64,000 bases of DNA from Sporosarcina koreensis (GCF_000826145.2 NZ_LN651337.1:375774-439773); one strand, 5' to 3'. Positions 25,620 to 37,819 are shown, numbered from the stretch's first letter. Translations and numbers: made by a program. The notes: a model not told the origin generated them from the sequence alone.

Positions 25620-26227
25620 GATTCCGGCTGCACCCGGTCCTGCTTCCGCTATTCGTCTTCCTCGCCGTCATGGACGGTCTTGCTGCATATGTGATCGTGT
25701 TCCTGTCCCTGCTGCTCCATGAAGCGGGCCATATTGCGGCGGCGCTATTCTCGGGTATGCGTATCCGGTCCGTGACGATCTATCCGTACGGCGGGGAACT
25801 GGTCGTGCCGGACAGGGACACGTATCCGAAGCGGTCGCGTCTCCTTCTGGCGCTCGGCGGTCCGGGCGCAACAGCTGCTGTCCTGGCCGCTGCCTGTGCC
25901 ATCCCGTTCCCGGGGGCTGATGACGTGATCCGCGTCCAGCTCGTCATCCTGCTCGTCAACCTCATGCCGATCCTGCCGCTCGACGGCGGACAGGCGCTGC
26001 TCGTGCTGTTCGAGAGTGAGACGAGCCGCTATTTCGACCATACGGCGTTCCTGCTGTTCTCGATCGGCTTCCTTGCCGTCGGAATCGCCCTGCTGTTCAC
26101 CGGCCTGCCGGAAACCGCGCTGCTCATTGCTCTCGCCGTCTTCCTCGGTCTGCAGAACATCGGCGGGTTCCGCTACAGGCGATACCGGAGGATCTATGAT
26201 CAGCTGAAAAGAAACAGGTTGACATGA
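25616..26227 (+). CDS. spoIVFB: SpoIVFB-like site-2 (M50) intramembrane metalloprotease
   Basis: 203 residues; GTG start overlaps the spoIVFA stop. Zinc site HEAGH (LLLHEAGHIAAALFSGMRI) and the second motif NLMPILPLDGGQ are intact, with about six hydrophobic segments. SpoIVFB cuts pro-sigma-K inside the membrane late in sporulation. The B. subtilis protein is 288 residues with a C-terminal CBS-type ATP-sensing domain; this one ends just after the last membrane segment and a basic tail, so that domain is missing. The rplU promoter overlaps its stop codon. Confidence 0.87.
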   Translation: MRFRLHPVLLPLFVFLAVMDGLAAYVIVFLSLLLHEAGHIAAALFSGMRIRSVTIYPYGGELVVPDRDTYPKRSRLLLALGGPGATAAVLAAACAIPFPGADDVIRVQLVILLVNLMPILPLDGGQALLVLFESETSRYFDHTAFLLFSIGFLAVGIALLFTGLPETALLIALAVFLGLQNIGGFRYRRYRRIYDQLKRNRLT

Positions 26228-26248
26228 TATGCCGGGCTGTGATATTAT
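26219..26248 (+). promoter_or_regulatory. Sigma-A promoter of the rplU-prp-rpmA operon
   Basis: TTGACA (26219-26224) and TATTAT (26243-26248) at 18 bp. The -35 element overlaps the end of spoIVFB. Confidence 0.8.
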
Positions 26249-26251
26249 TCT

Positions 26252-26358
26252 ACTGTTATGTTTGTAGCGCACCCGTGCTGCAACCGCTCTGAACCGGGTA
26301 CAAGCATCCACATGGGTCACCCGTTAAGGCGAGTCTAAGACAATTCGAGGAGGTGCAA
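26252..26358 (+). promoter_or_regulatory. L21 ribosomal protein leader
   Basis: The 5' untranslated region of rplU has the look of the Bacillales L21 leader: GTGCTGCAACCGC..TGAACCGGGTACAAGC, GGGTCACCCG, then AGTCTAAGA just before the GAGGAGG ribosome site. Such leaders bind L21 and regulate the operon. Assigned from sequence pattern and position, not from a covariance search. Confidence 0.7.
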
Positions 26359-26360
26359 GT

Positions 26361-26669
26361 ATGTACGCAATTATTGAAACCGGCGGAAAGCAGATCAAAG
26401 TGGAGCAGGGTCAGGAAATCTTCATCGAGAAATTAGTGGGAGACGCTGACGAGGCGATCACATTTGACAAAGTTCTTTTTGTAGGCGGAGATGACGTGAA
26501 AGTCGGCGCTCCATTCGTGGAAGGCGCAACTGTATCAGCGAAAATCGTGAAACAGGGCAAAGGCAAGAAAATCACTGTCTTCAAATACAAGCCAAAGAAA
26601 AACTACAGCCGCAAACAAGGTCATCGTCAGCCATACACGAAAGTTGTCATCGAAGGCATCAACCTATAA
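26361..26669 (+). CDS. rplU: Ribosomal protein L21
   Basis: 102 residues, complete: [20 protein letters not shown] at the start and the [20 protein letters not shown] tail are diagnostic. Binds 23S rRNA near L20. Ribosome site GAGGAGG. Heads the L21-Prp-L27 operon. Confidence 0.98.
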   Translation: MYAIIETGGKQIKVEQGQEIFIEKLVGDADEAITFDKVLFVGGDDVKVGAPFVEGATVSAKIVKQGKGKKITVFKYKPKKNYSRKQGHRQPYTKVVIEGINL

Positions 26670-26675
26670 GCCGCG

Positions 26676-27306
<631 letters not shown>

Positions 27307-27320
27307 GAATTGAATTCAGA

Positions 27321-27356
27321 AAGGACTGCACACAGCATTGCGTGCAGTCCTTTTTT
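27321..27356 (+). terminator. Rho-independent terminator of the L21-L27 operon
   Basis: AAGGACTGCAC pairs with GTGCAGTCCTT across a 10-base loop, followed by six T. Confidence 0.92.
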
Positions 27357-27892
27357 GGTTGATTGGGATTATCGGGCGCCGGGTGTCCGGTCAAGTTTTG
27401 GCAGGGGCGCTTCTAACTGCGGTTCGCGTGCGGGATATGCGGGTGAGTCGAAGTAAGAAATGCTTTATTTGCACGAAGCCGAGAAAAACTGATCGTTCAT
27501 GCAATAAGAACGCTTCTAATTGCACGAAGCTGAAGAAATTCCAGTCCTTCATGCAATTAGGCGGCCTCTATTTACACGAAGCCCCGAAAAACCGGTCACT
27601 TCATGCAATAAAGCCTGCCCCAACAGCCCGAACGCCAAAAACCCTTCTCATGACCTAAGAGAGACCGCTATACGAGAACACAGCCGGCCGTTCCCGAATC
27701 AGCCCATAATTGCTCAAGCCCTTTCCTGCGCGGCAGCACGGACTCCCGGAACCGGCAGACTGCCGCGGGCGTAGACAGCGCTAAGAAATTTCATTGCAAA
27801 ACCGGGTGCATCTGCAGCCGGCGAAACCGTTTGACGCGGCCTGCCCGGATAGTGCTATACTGTAAGGAACGAAACGGCAGGCGGTGACAGGA
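27357..27892. other. Intergenic region with a word array and no gene
   Basis: About 535 bases between the L27 terminator and spo0B. Open frames here are short, lack ribosome sites and run through the repeat array at 27469-27608, so none is called. The last 60 bases should hold the spo0B-obg promoter; TGCTATACTG near 27855 is a possible -10. Confidence 0.6.
27469..27608. repeat. Intergenic 26-bp-pitch array of inverted words (copy D)
   Basis: Three direct TT(G/T)(C/A)CACGAAG-type words (27469, 27520, 27572) alternate with three near-inverse (C/G)TTCATGCAA words (27495, 27547, 27599). Word-to-word distance is 25-27 bp, so each direct/inverse pair repeats every 51-52 bp and could form a hairpin or a row of dyad sites. 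The inverse words continue as AATAA/AATTA, and the direct words are preceded by TTAT/TAAT/CTAT. Filler bases are not conserved. A different family from the 20-bp arrays elsewhere in the window; function unknown. Confidence 0.8.
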
Positions 27893-28417
27893 ATGAACGA
27901 ATCGGAACTGACAGTACGGCAGGCGCTCCGGTATGCGCGGCACGACTTTTTGAATGAGCTGCAGCTCATCCTGATGCAGATGGATCTCGGCCGTGTGCCG
28001 GAAGCGCGGGACCAGCTGCTCGCGTCGACGGAACGGATGCAGCAGGCATCGCGGGTCGCCGGGCTCGGACTGCCGGCGCTCGAGACGTGGTTGCTTACGT
28101 TCGGCTGGCATTTCAAGGCGTTCGCGGCCGAACTGGTTGCGCAGACATCTCCGGCGGCCGCACCGCGGCAGGCCGATGACCGGGATGTCACGGAGTTTCT
28201 GGACGCCCTGTTCCGCCAGCTGGAAGAGCATGCGGATCCGTTTACGGATAACAGCGTGGAGATCATGGTATCCGCAGAGGATGCGGACTGGAAAGTGACA
28301 CTGACGCTGCCCGTGCAGCCGATACCGCACGAATGGACATCGGAGGAGCGGGAACACTGGACTGCAGAGGTCTATAAAAGCAATGAGTATTGGACGTTCA
28401 CGATCCGTGGACATTAG
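27893..28417 (+). CDS. spo0B: Sporulation phosphotransferase Spo0B
   Basis: 174 residues from ATG 27893, five bases after AGGCGGTGA; GTG at 27884 is an alternative. The phosphorylated histidine lies in the motif [20 protein letters not shown], matching the RHDWMNKLQ site of B. subtilis Spo0B; the helical hairpin (1-60) and a degenerate kinase-like C-terminal domain follow. Spo0B passes phosphate from Spo0F to Spo0A in the sporulation phosphorelay. Co-transcribed with obg, as in B. subtilis. Confidence 0.87.
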   Translation: MNESELTVRQALRYARHDFLNELQLILMQMDLGRVPEARDQLLASTERMQQASRVAGLGLPALETWLLTFGWHFKAFAAELVAQTSPAAAPRQADDRDVTEFLDALFRQLEEHADPFTDNSVEIMVSAEDADWKVTLTLPVQPIPHEWTSEEREHWTAEVYKSNEYWTFTIRGH

Positions 28418-28428
28418 GAGGAACTGAC

Positions 28429-29721
28429 ATGTTTGTCGATCACGTAAAAGTGTATGTAAAAGGCGGCGACGGCGGCGATGGAATTGTCGCTTTCCGCCGC
28501 GAGAAGTATATTGCCTTCGGCGGTCCTGCCGGGGGAGATGGAGGAAAAGGCGGCGACGTCACATTCGTCGTGGACGAAGGCCTGCGCACGCTCATGGACT
28601 TCCGGTATCAGCGCCATTTCAAGGCGCCGCGCGGCCAGCATGGCGCGAACAAGAACCAGCATGGACGCCAGGGTGAGGACATGGTCGTCAAAGTACCGCC
28701 CGGCACGGTCGTCACCGATGTCGAAACAGGTGAGATCATCGCCGATCTCGTCGAGGACGGACAGCGGGCGGTCATCGCCCGCGGAGGACGCGGAGGGCGC
28801 GGCAACAGCCGTTTCGTGACTCCTCAGAACACGGCTCCAGAACTGTCGGAGAAAGGTGAACCGGGCGTCGAGCGCGAAATCAGCCTGGAGCTGAAAGTGC
28901 TGGCGGACGTCGGACTCGTCGGCTTCCCGAGTGTCGGAAAATCCACATTGCTGTCCGTCATTTCGTCTGCCAAGCCGAAGATCGGCGACTACCATTTCAC
29001 GACGCTCGTCCCGAACCTCGGACTCGTCGAGACGGATGACCACCGGACGTTTGTCATGGCGGACCTGCCGGGGCTGATCGAAGGCGCCCATGAAGGTGTC
29101 GGGCTCGGTCACCAGTTCCTGCGGCACATCGAGCGGACACGGGTCATCGTCCACGTCATCGATATGTCGGGTCTGGAAGGACGCGATCCATTCGAGGACT
29201 TTGAAACCATCAACGCAGAGCTCGAACAGTATAACCTGAGACTGACGGAGCGGCCGCAGATCATCGTTGCGAACAAGATGGACATGCCGGATGCTGCGGA
29301 CAATCTGGAACTGTTCAAAGAGCAGCTCGGCAAAACGGATCACAAGATCTTCCCGATCTCCGCTCTGACGAGGAACGGTCTGGAGGAATTGCTCTATGCA
29401 ATCGCGGACCTGCTTGAAGTGACGCCTGATTTCCCGCTTCATGAAACCGCAGAGGACGAAGAAGAACACTCCGTCCTGTACAAATACGAACCGGAAACAC
29501 CGGACTTCAAAATCACACGCGATGACGACGGTGCCTATGTCCTTTCTGGATACGCGATCGAGCGCATGTTCAAGATGACCGATTTCAACTTCGATCAGTC
29601 GGTCCGCAAGTTCGGGCGCCAGATGCGCGGAATGGGAGTCGATGACGCGCTCCGCGAACGCGGTGCACAGAATGGGGATATCGTGCGCCTGCTTGACTTT
29701 GAATTTGAATTTATCGAGTAA
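28429..29721 (+). CDS. obg: Ribosome-associated GTPase Obg
   Basis: 430 residues from ATG 28429 with AGGAGG upstream. N-terminal Gly-rich Obg fold ([20 protein letters not shown]), G-domain with G1 [14 protein letters not shown]3 DLPGLIEG, G4 NKMD, and a C-terminal OCT domain from about 350. Essential GTPase in 50S assembly and stress/sporulation signalling. Normal length. Confidence 0.98.
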   Translation: MFVDHVKVYVKGGDGGDGIVAFRREKYIAFGGPAGGDGGKGGDVTFVVDEGLRTLMDFRYQRHFKAPRGQHGANKNQHGRQGEDMVVKVPPGTVVTDVETGEIIADLVEDGQRAVIARGGRGGRGNSRFVTPQNTAPELSEKGEPGVEREISLELKVLADVGLVGFPSVGKSTLLSVISSAKPKIGDYHFTTLVPNLGLVETDDHRTFVMADLPGLIEGAHEGVGLGHQFLRHIERTRVIVHVIDMSGLEGRDPFEDFETINAELEQYNLRLTERPQIIVANKMDMPDAADNLELFKEQLGKTDHKIFPISALTRNGLEELLYAIADLLEVTPDFPLHETAEDEEEHSVLYKYEPETPDFKITRDDDGAYVLSGYAIERMFKMTDFNFDQSVRKFGRQMRGMGVDDALRERGAQNGDIVRLLDFEFEFIE

Positions 29722-29755
29722 GACGGCCTTATTCAAGGCCGCAGGGGGATGAACG

Positions 29756-30211
29756 ATGAAGCAGCTGGGAGAGGACCAGTTCTATCTGGTGCGCGAAGAT
29801 GTTCTGACGGAGTCCATGCAGAAGATGCTGGAAGCGAAGCGGCTGCTCGCTGCGGGTGACGTGTCGACGATCCAGCAGGCGACTGCGCAGGTCGGCCTGT
29901 CGAGAAGCGCGTATTACAAATATAAGGACGCCGTCTATCCGTTCGAGGAGATTGCGCGCGAACGGGTGCTGACGGTGTTCATCCAGCTGGAGGATCTGAA
30001 AGGATCGCTCGCAGTCCTATTGGAGACCATCTCGTCCGTCCATTGCAACGTGTTGACGATCCACCAGACGATCCCCGTACAGGGAAGAGCCAATATTACA
30101 CTGTCGCTGAACGTCACGGAAATGACGGTCTCGGTGGAGACGTTCATCCACAAACTGAACGCACCGAGTTTCGTCGATTCCGTCCATCTGGTCAGTTCTG
30201 GCGCGCTTTGA
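29756..30211 (+). CDS. pheB: ACT-domain protein PheB
   Basis: 151 residues: an N-terminal helix-turn-helix-like part (TIQQATAQVGLSRSAYYKYK) and a C-terminal ACT domain (VLTVFIQLEDLKGSLAVLLE). Conserved beside pheA in Bacillales; probably senses an aromatic amino acid, exact role unproven. ATG after GGGGGATG. Confidence 0.88.
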   Translation: MKQLGEDQFYLVREDVLTESMQKMLEAKRLLAAGDVSTIQQATAQVGLSRSAYYKYKDAVYPFEEIARERVLTVFIQLEDLKGSLAVLLETISSVHCNVLTIHQTIPVQGRANITLSLNVTEMTVSVETFIHKLNAPSFVDSVHLVSSGAL

Positions 30212-30222
30212 GAGGAGACCTG

Positions 30223-31110
30223 ATGATGAATAGGAAAACCGCACAGCCGACGGTCGCATATTTGGGGCCTGAAGCGTCTTTCACCCATATCGCAGCGCGC
30301 GGTTTTTTCGGGCAGGGCGGTCTTGTGCCGTATCCGTCGATTCCGGACTGTATCGAAGCGGTGGCGGAGGGGCATGTCGCCTACGCCGTCGTGCCGCTTG
30401 AGAATGCACTCGAAGGGTCGGTGCCGCTGACGATCGATTATTTGTTTCACGGCAGTGAATTGTACATCAACGCCGAACTGTCAACGCCGATCCGGCAGCA
30501 TCTGATGGTGCATCCGGAACAGGCGGACGGAACGGACAGACTCGACTCCATCCATTCACATCCGCATGCACTGGCGCAGTGCCATAAGTATCTGCAGTTT
30601 CATTACCGGAGAGTGCCGCTCATCCAGACGTCATCGACCGCAGCGGCCGCAAAGTATGTATCCGAACATCCCGAACTTCCGATCGCGGCGATCGGCAACC
30701 AGCTTGCCGCGGAAACATACGGGCTCGAGATGGCGGAAACCTCGATCCATGATTTCCATTTCAACCATACACGGTTCGTTGTCCTGTCGCTCCGCAAGGA
30801 AACGCTGGAGATGGAAAACCCGGGACTGCTGAAAACGACTCTTATGGTGAAGCTGCCGCAGGACGACCAGCCGGGGATGCTGCATCAGATCCTGTCCGTC
30901 TTCGCCTGGCGGAAACTGAACTTGAGCAAGATCGAATCGAGGCCGCTGAAAACAGGTCTCGGCAATTATTTCTTCATTGTCGATGTGCTGGCGTCCGAGG
31001 GGGAACCGATGATGAAAGGTGCGCTTGAAGAATTGAAAGCACTCCATTGCGACGTGACATCGTTCGGTTCCTACCATACATATGACGACTTGCTGCCTGC
31101 CGATTCCTGA
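30223..31110 (+). CDS. pheA: Prephenate dehydratase
   Basis: 295 residues from ATG 30223, five bases after GAGGAG; the frame is open far upstream inside pheB. Catalytic domain VAYLGPEASFTHIAARGFFG, ENALEGSVPLTIDYLFH, and the TSSTAAAAKYV motif, followed by a regulatory ACT domain with ESRPLKTGLGNYFFIVDV (the ESRP phenylalanine-binding motif). It converts prephenate to phenylpyruvate for Phe synthesis and is feedback-inhibited by Phe. The stop lies within the loop of the terminator. Confidence 0.95.
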   Translation: MMNRKTAQPTVAYLGPEASFTHIAARGFFGQGGLVPYPSIPDCIEAVAEGHVAYAVVPLENALEGSVPLTIDYLFHGSELYINAELSTPIRQHLMVHPEQADGTDRLDSIHSHPHALAQCHKYLQFHYRRVPLIQTSSTAAAAKYVSEHPELPIAAIGNQLAAETYGLEMAETSIHDFHFNHTRFVVLSLRKETLEMENPGLLKTTLMVKLPQDDQPGMLHQILSVFAWRKLNLSKIESRPLKTGLGNYFFIVDVLASEGEPMMKGALEELKALHCDVTSFGSYHTYDDLLPADS

Positions 31111-31124
31111 TCGGCGGGCTTTTT
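31095..31124 (+). terminator. Rho-independent terminator after pheA
   Basis: GCCTGCCGAT (31095-31104) pairs with ATCGGCGGGC (31110-31119), then TTTTT. The pheA stop codon is in the loop. Confidence 0.88.
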
Positions 31125-31250
31125 CGTCTTCGCAGGTCTATTTCCTTCCGCAGGCTCGTATAGATGAATGAGAAGGCGCACTCCGGTGAATCGGTCACAT
31201 GCCGGAGCGCCCGTTCATATGATGAGTCGATGGAAGGGGGACTTTACAGA

Positions 31251-32450
31251 GTGAATGTCCATATTGTTGTAAAAGGTGACACGCTTTGGAAGATTGCACG
31301 TCAATACGGAATTTCATTTGAGGAATTGAAAAAGGTGAATGCCCATCTCGCGAACCCGGACTACATAGTGCCGGGCATGAAAATTTTCCTGCCAGAGGGC
31401 GGAAAAGGGACGAAACCCCATTCCAAACCTCACAGCGGCCAGCCTCCGAAAGAGAAGATACCGCACATGGAGAAGCCGGCGAAACCACAGACACCGCCTG
31501 TGCCGCCTGTGACGAAACCGCAGCCGCAACCGGAACTGAAACCAGCTCCGAAGCCGCAGCCGAAACCAGAGGTGAAGCCGGCCCCGAAGCCACAGCCGGA
31601 AGTGAAACCCGTGCCGAAGCCTCAGCCGAAACCGGAAGTGAAGCCGGTCCCGAAGCCGAAACCGAAACCGGAAATCAAACCGATGCCGGAAGTGAAACCG
31701 TCTCCGATGCCGAAGCCGCCTGAAGCGGAAAAGCCCGTCTGTGAAAAGCCGATGCCTGCACCTGTTCCGCATCCGCAGCCGCCGATGATGCAGCCGATGT
31801 ATATCGGTATACCGTGCGGCTGGATGCCGATCTATGATGCGGACTGTTACCCGTATGGCCATCAGCATCTGCCGCCTGCACAGGAGATGCCGGTCCCGCC
31901 GATGAGTCCGCCTGTCCAGCCGGCGCCGATGACTCCGCCGATGCTGCCGCAGGATATGCAGGGGCCGCCTCACATGAGCCCGCTGCCGGAATCCCCGGAC
32001 ATGAATGACTGTCCGCCTGACGAATCACCGATCAAACCGGGCCAGTTCCCCGGCATGTCGCCATCCGATTGTGAAACGGATCACTGCGAATCCAGTTACC
32101 ACCGTCCGCCTGCCCATGAGTCATCCGGCTTCGATCTGACACCGCCAGCCTATTGCCCGCCTGAAAACGGATACGTTCCGCAGCCGATCCCGCATCAGCC
32201 GCCTTACCAGCAGCCGCAGTTCCAGCAGCCGGTGTATCAGCAGCCGAACTATCCGATGCCGGGTATCCAGGCATCGCAGCATCCGAACTATATGCACTTG
32301 TGTACGTCATGCGGCTCCCAGATGTCTCCGTATCCTTATTACGGCATGGTACCGTACATGGCGCCTATGCCGTCCATGATGCCGGGTGCCCAATATCCGG
32401 AAATGCCGGGATACGGCCAGGAACAAACGGATCCGATGGATAATTGTTAA
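31251..32450 (+). CDS. safA: SafA-like LysM spore morphogenetic protein
   Basis: 399 residues from GTG 31251, ten bases after AAGGGGG; ATG at 31230 is an alternative. The N-terminal LysM domain (VNVHIVVKGDTLWKIARQYG, ending PGMKIFLPEGG) binds peptidoglycan in the cortex. Then come tandem PKPQPKPEVKP-type repeats (~95-170) and a long Pro/Met/Gln/Tyr-rich low-complexity tail, as in SafA. Position after pheA matches safA in B. subtilis, where it organises the inner coat. The base repeats at 31500-31710 follow the Pro-Lys repeats. Confidence 0.85.
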   Translation: MNVHIVVKGDTLWKIARQYGISFEELKKVNAHLANPDYIVPGMKIFLPEGGKGTKPHSKPHSGQPPKEKIPHMEKPAKPQTPPVPPVTKPQPQPELKPAPKPQPKPEVKPAPKPQPEVKPVPKPQPKPEVKPVPKPKPKPEIKPMPEVKPSPMPKPPEAEKPVCEKPMPAPVPHPQPPMMQPMYIGIPCGWMPIYDADCYPYGHQHLPPAQEMPVPPMSPPVQPAPMTPPMLPQDMQGPPHMSPLPESPDMNDCPPDESPIKPGQFPGMSPSDCETDHCESSYHRPPAHESSGFDLTPPAYCPPENGYVPQPIPHQPPYQQPQFQQPVYQQPNYPMPGIQASQHPNYMHLCTSCGSQMSPYPYYGMVPYMAPMPSMMPGAQYPEMPGYGQEQTDPMDNC

Positions 32451-33344
32451 GTGAAGGAAAAACGGGAAACCTTATTCTTTGAAGTGAAACCGCACGTCTG
32501 GCGCCTTGAGGAAGAAGGCCAGTCGTTCGCGGTCAAACGGTATAAGGACAGCAAAGGGGCCGGGAAAGTGAGGAAACTGCACAATCAGCTGCAGGCTGTC
32601 GGGTTCCCATATATCGCTCCGCTGACCGACAAAGGGACCGACCATCTCATCATCCAGCCTTGGCTGTCCGGCACACGGCCTGTGGATTACGCGAGCATCA
32701 CCGACCGGAGGGCATCCCTCCGGTCGCTCGATGCGCTTCATGCGACCCGTGAGGTCATCGACTGGAATTCCGTCACTTACCTGCCCCGGTTCAATCTGCA
32801 TCGCAAGTGGGTGAGGCGGCTGGAACGGTTTAGACAGCAGGAAGAACTGATTGCAGGCCATATCGGCACCTCGGCATTCAGCGATATCTGCCTGTATGCA
32901 GAAGAGGCGCTGCTGAGGCTGGAGGGTGTCAGTGAAAAGGAAGAAGTGCCGACAATCCTGCATGGGGATGTCGTCCATCATAATCTGCTCGCAGCAGACG
33001 ATGGAACGGTCTACCTGATCGACTTCGACCTTGCGGCTGTCGGTTCGGCATCTGCCGAAATCGCCCTCTGGCTGCACCGGGTCCTGCCTCATATGGCGTA
33101 TGACGGGGAGCAGCTGTTCCGGGAGCTGCCCCGTCTGCAGGAGTTGAGTGAAGAAGCGCTCATCATGCTGCAGTATCCGAACGAAGTCATGCGGGAGTGG
33201 CTGTATTTTGCCGGACTGCCGGATCCCGGGCGGCACCGCATCCGGAACCATCTCGTGCAATTCACGAAACAGGGACTGCACGCCTGGCCGGGGCTGTGCC
33301 GCTTTTCGGACAGTCAGCTGCAGAGGAAACAAGACAGAACATAA
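32451..33344 (+). CDS. CotS/YsxE-family spore-coat kinase-like protein
   Basis: 297 residues with an aminoglycoside-phosphotransferase/kinase fold. The N-lobe Lys is in SFAVKRYKDSK, the catalytic loop is TILHGDVVHHNLLA and the metal Asp is in VYLIDFDLAAVG, so the active site looks intact. CotS-family proteins are spore coat components with kinase-like domains. GTG start directly at the safA stop, so it is translated with it, which supports a coat role. Substrate unknown. Confidence 0.75.
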   Translation: MKEKRETLFFEVKPHVWRLEEEGQSFAVKRYKDSKGAGKVRKLHNQLQAVGFPYIAPLTDKGTDHLIIQPWLSGTRPVDYASITDRRASLRSLDALHATREVIDWNSVTYLPRFNLHRKWVRRLERFRQQEELIAGHIGTSAFSDICLYAEEALLRLEGVSEKEEVPTILHGDVVHHNLLAADDGTVYLIDFDLAAVGSASAEIALWLHRVLPHMAYDGEQLFRELPRLQELSEEALIMLQYPNEVMREWLYFAGLPDPGRHRIRNHLVQFTKQGLHAWPGLCRFSDSQLQRKQDRT

Positions 33345-33390
33345 GAACTGTCGGCCGCCGCCAAACGCGGCAGCGGACAGTTCTTTTTTC
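33344..33390 (+). terminator. Rho-independent terminator of the safA unit
   Basis: AGAACTGTC (33344-33352) pairs with GACAGTTCT (33376-33384), with an inner GCCGC/GCGGC stem, then a T run. Confidence 0.9.
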
Positions 33391-33461
33391 AATACCAACT
33401 TTGCTGTGCTTTCGTCTGTCTGTGGTATACTGGATGATAAGACTCTAGGAGGTAAGCAGCA

Positions 33462-34067
33462 TTGTATGATTACATAAAAGGGATCATTACAAGAGTGACA
33501 CCCGAGTATATCACAATAGAAGCGAACGGTATCGGATTCCAGGTTTACACGCCTAATCCATATGCATTCCATATGACGGATAGCGTCCAGCAGGTGTTCA
33601 TCCACCATCACGTTCGGGAGGATGCGGAACTGCTGATGGGCTTCCTGTCGCTCGAACAGCGGGAACTGTTCCGGAAACTGATCACAGTCTCCGGTATCGG
33701 ACCGAAGGGGGCGCTCGCCATTCTCGCAAGCGGCATCCCGTCGCAGGTCATCTCGGCGATCGAGCAGGAAGACGAGAAATTCCTCGTCCAGTTCCCGGGT
33801 GTCGGCAAGAAGACGGCCCGCCAGATGATCCTCGACCTGAAAGGGAAGCTTGCCGATCTGTTTACGGAAGTGGACATGCCGGAAGACGGTGATTCGCTCT
33901 TTGCGCTTGCTGAGAACGACTCACTTGCTGAAGCGATGCTTGCACTTGAGGCGCTCGGCTACTCGGCGCGGGAAACGGCGAAAGTGAAGAAAGTGCTCGA
34001 ACAGGAGGACATGACAACGGAAGACTACATGAAACGTGCACTGCAGCTGCTGCTGAAACAGCAGTGA
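33462..34067 (+). CDS. ruvA: Holliday junction branch-migration protein RuvA
   Basis: 201 residues, TTG start after AGGAGG. N-terminal OB fold (YDYIKGIITRVTPEYITIEA), helix-hairpin-helix motifs (LITVSGIGPKGALAIL and FPGVGKKTARQMILDLKGKL), and a C-terminal RuvB-binding domain (EAMLALEALGYSARETAKV). It binds four-way junctions and recruits RuvB. A TATACT at 33426 may be its -10. Confidence 0.97.
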   Translation: MYDYIKGIITRVTPEYITIEANGIGFQVYTPNPYAFHMTDSVQQVFIHHHVREDAELLMGFLSLEQRELFRKLITVSGIGPKGALAILASGIPSQVISAIEQEDEKFLVQFPGVGKKTARQMILDLKGKLADLFTEVDMPEDGDSLFALAENDSLAEAMLALEALGYSARETAKVKKVLEQEDMTTEDYMKRALQLLLKQQ

Positions 34068-34103
34068 CCTGCGCGGGCATAGATAAGAAAAGGAGGGAGT
34101 GCC

Positions 34104-35108
34104 GTGGATTCACGCGTACTGTCAAGTGAATTGTCCGATTTCGATGAGGGCTTCGAGCAGTCGCTTCGCCCGCAGATGCTCGCTCACTATATCGGACAGG
34201 ACAAGGTGAAGGACAATCTGTCGATCTTCATCGAGGCGGCGAGACGGCGAAGCGAAAGTCTCGATCACGTACTGCTCTACGGACCGCCGGGACTCGGGAA
34301 GACGACGCTCGCATCGGTCATCGCGAACGAGATGGGCGTCAATGTGCGGATGACGAGCGGTCCTGCCATCGAACGGCCAGGCGACCTCGCGGCTGTCGTA
34401 TCATCGCTCGAACCGGGGGATGTGCTGTTCATCGATGAAATCCATAGGCTTAACCGGGCGATCGAGGAAGTGCTGTACCCGGCGATGGAGGATTTCTCCC
34501 TCGATATCGTCGTGGGCAAAGGGCCTTCCGCGAAATCGATCCGCCTCGACCTGCCGCCATTCACACTGGTCGGCGCAACGACACGGGCAGGCTCGCTGTC
34601 GGCACCGCTACGCGACCGGTTCGGCGTACCGCTGCGGCTCGAATACTATGAAATCGAGCCGCTGCGCGAGATTGTCATCCGCAGCGCCGGCGTGTTCGAC
34701 GTCAAGATCGACGATCAGGCTGCAGTCGAGATCGCCCGGAGATCACGGGGGACTCCGCGTATTGCAAACCGGCTGCTCCGCAGAGTGCGTGACTATGCTG
34801 AAGTGCGCGGGAATGGTACAATTTCTCTCGGAATTGCACAGGAGGCGCTGGAAATGCTCCAAGTCGACTCCCATGGCCTTGATCATATCGATCATAAGCT
34901 GCTGAAAGGGATGATCGAACGGTTCCGCGGCGGTCCGGTAGGCCTTGAGACGCTCGCTGCGAGTATCGGTGAGGAATCCGTGACACTCGAGGATGTCTAC
35001 GAGCCGTATCTGCTGCAGATAGGTTTCCTGCAGCGGACCCCGCGCGGGCGGATTGCCACTCCATCCGCCTATGAACACTTCGGCCTTCCGGTGCCTGAGC
35101 TGAATTAA
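34104..35108 (+). CDS. ruvB: Holliday junction helicase RuvB
   Basis: 334 residues; GTG start after AGGAGGGAG. Walker [21 protein letters not shown], Walker [12 protein letters not shown], sensor motif [20 protein letters not shown] and the winged-helix end [23 protein letters not shown]+ motor of branch migration; pairs with RuvA encoded 36 bases upstream. Confidence 0.98.
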   Translation: MDSRVLSSELSDFDEGFEQSLRPQMLAHYIGQDKVKDNLSIFIEAARRRSESLDHVLLYGPPGLGKTTLASVIANEMGVNVRMTSGPAIERPGDLAAVVSSLEPGDVLFIDEIHRLNRAIEEVLYPAMEDFSLDIVVGKGPSAKSIRLDLPPFTLVGATTRAGSLSAPLRDRFGVPLRLEYYEIEPLREIVIRSAGVFDVKIDDQAAVEIARRSRGTPRIANRLLRRVRDYAEVRGNGTISLGIAQEALEMLQVDSHGLDHIDHKLLKGMIERFRGGPVGLETLAASIGEESVTLEDVYEPYLLQIGFLQRTPRGRIATPSAYEHFGLPVPELN

Positions 35109-35198
35109 CCAAGCCGGATGAAACCGGACTGCCAGCATCTTGTTTGGCTGGAACGGTGATTCCGCACATAGATTTGAATGAGTTAGGAGATTATAGCA

Positions 35199-37387
<2,189 letters not shown>

Positions 37388-37423
37388 TTCTTGTATACTA
37401 GTCAGGGTAGGGGGGGAATTTAG

Positions 37424-37699
37424 ATGAGTGCAACGTTAGTAAACTTGCTGCCGTTCATCGCAATGATCGCCATCATGTGGTTCTTGCTGATCCGTCCGGC
37501 GCAAAAACGCCAGAAGCAGACAAAAGAAATGCAGACCAATCTGAAACGCGGCGACCGTGTCGTGACGATCGGCGGCTTGCATGGGACAATCGATGCAGTC
37601 GACGAAACATCCGTGTTTTTGAAGATGGCAGATGGTACAGTCCTTCAGTTCGACCGGCAGGCTGTCGGCCGTGTGACGGAAAGTACACCAGCTATCTGA
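37424..37699 (+). CDS. yajC: Preprotein translocase subunit YajC
   Basis: 91 residues; one membrane helix (FIAMIAIMWFLLIRPAQKRQ) and the typical GDRVVTIGGLHGTIDAVDE core. Associated with SecDF, which here lies 2.8 kb downstream beyond yrbG, spoVB and comN. ATG after GGGGGG. Confidence 0.95.
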   Translation: MSATLVNLLPFIAMIAIMWFLLIRPAQKRQKQTKEMQTNLKRGDRVVTIGGLHGTIDAVDETSVFLKMADGTVLQFDRQAVGRVTESTPAI

Positions 37700-37714
37700 T
37701 AACCGAAAAAATGA

Positions 37715-37757
37715 AGCTGTCCGCCCGGGCTCATAATCCCGGGTGGACAGCTTTTTC
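37715..37757 (+). terminator. Rho-independent terminator after yajC
   Basis: A perfect 15-bp stem, AGCTGTCCGCCCGGG (37715-37729) with CCCGGGTGGACAGCT (37738-37752; one G-T pair), then TTTTT. Confidence 0.93.
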
Positions 37758-37819
37758 TATTCTCTGTTTAAACGGGCGCGGGTCGGGGCAGACTGAAAGG
37801 CAAGGAGGAGGGACCCTGT

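Noticed and set aside
27338..27774. Small proteins encoded across the word array before spo0B
   Set aside because: No ribosome sites, no recognisable sequence, and the frames simply translate the repeat words.
28414..29736. Long open frame antisense to obg (440 codons)
   Set aside because: An exact shadow of a well-conserved gene on the other strand, with no ribosome site and Arg/Asp/His-rich low-quality sequence.
31500..31710. DNA repeat in safA as a mobile or regulatory repeat
   Set aside because: It follows the Pro-Lys-Pro-Glu codon pattern of the coat protein and is in frame, so it is an ordinary coding low-complexity repeat.
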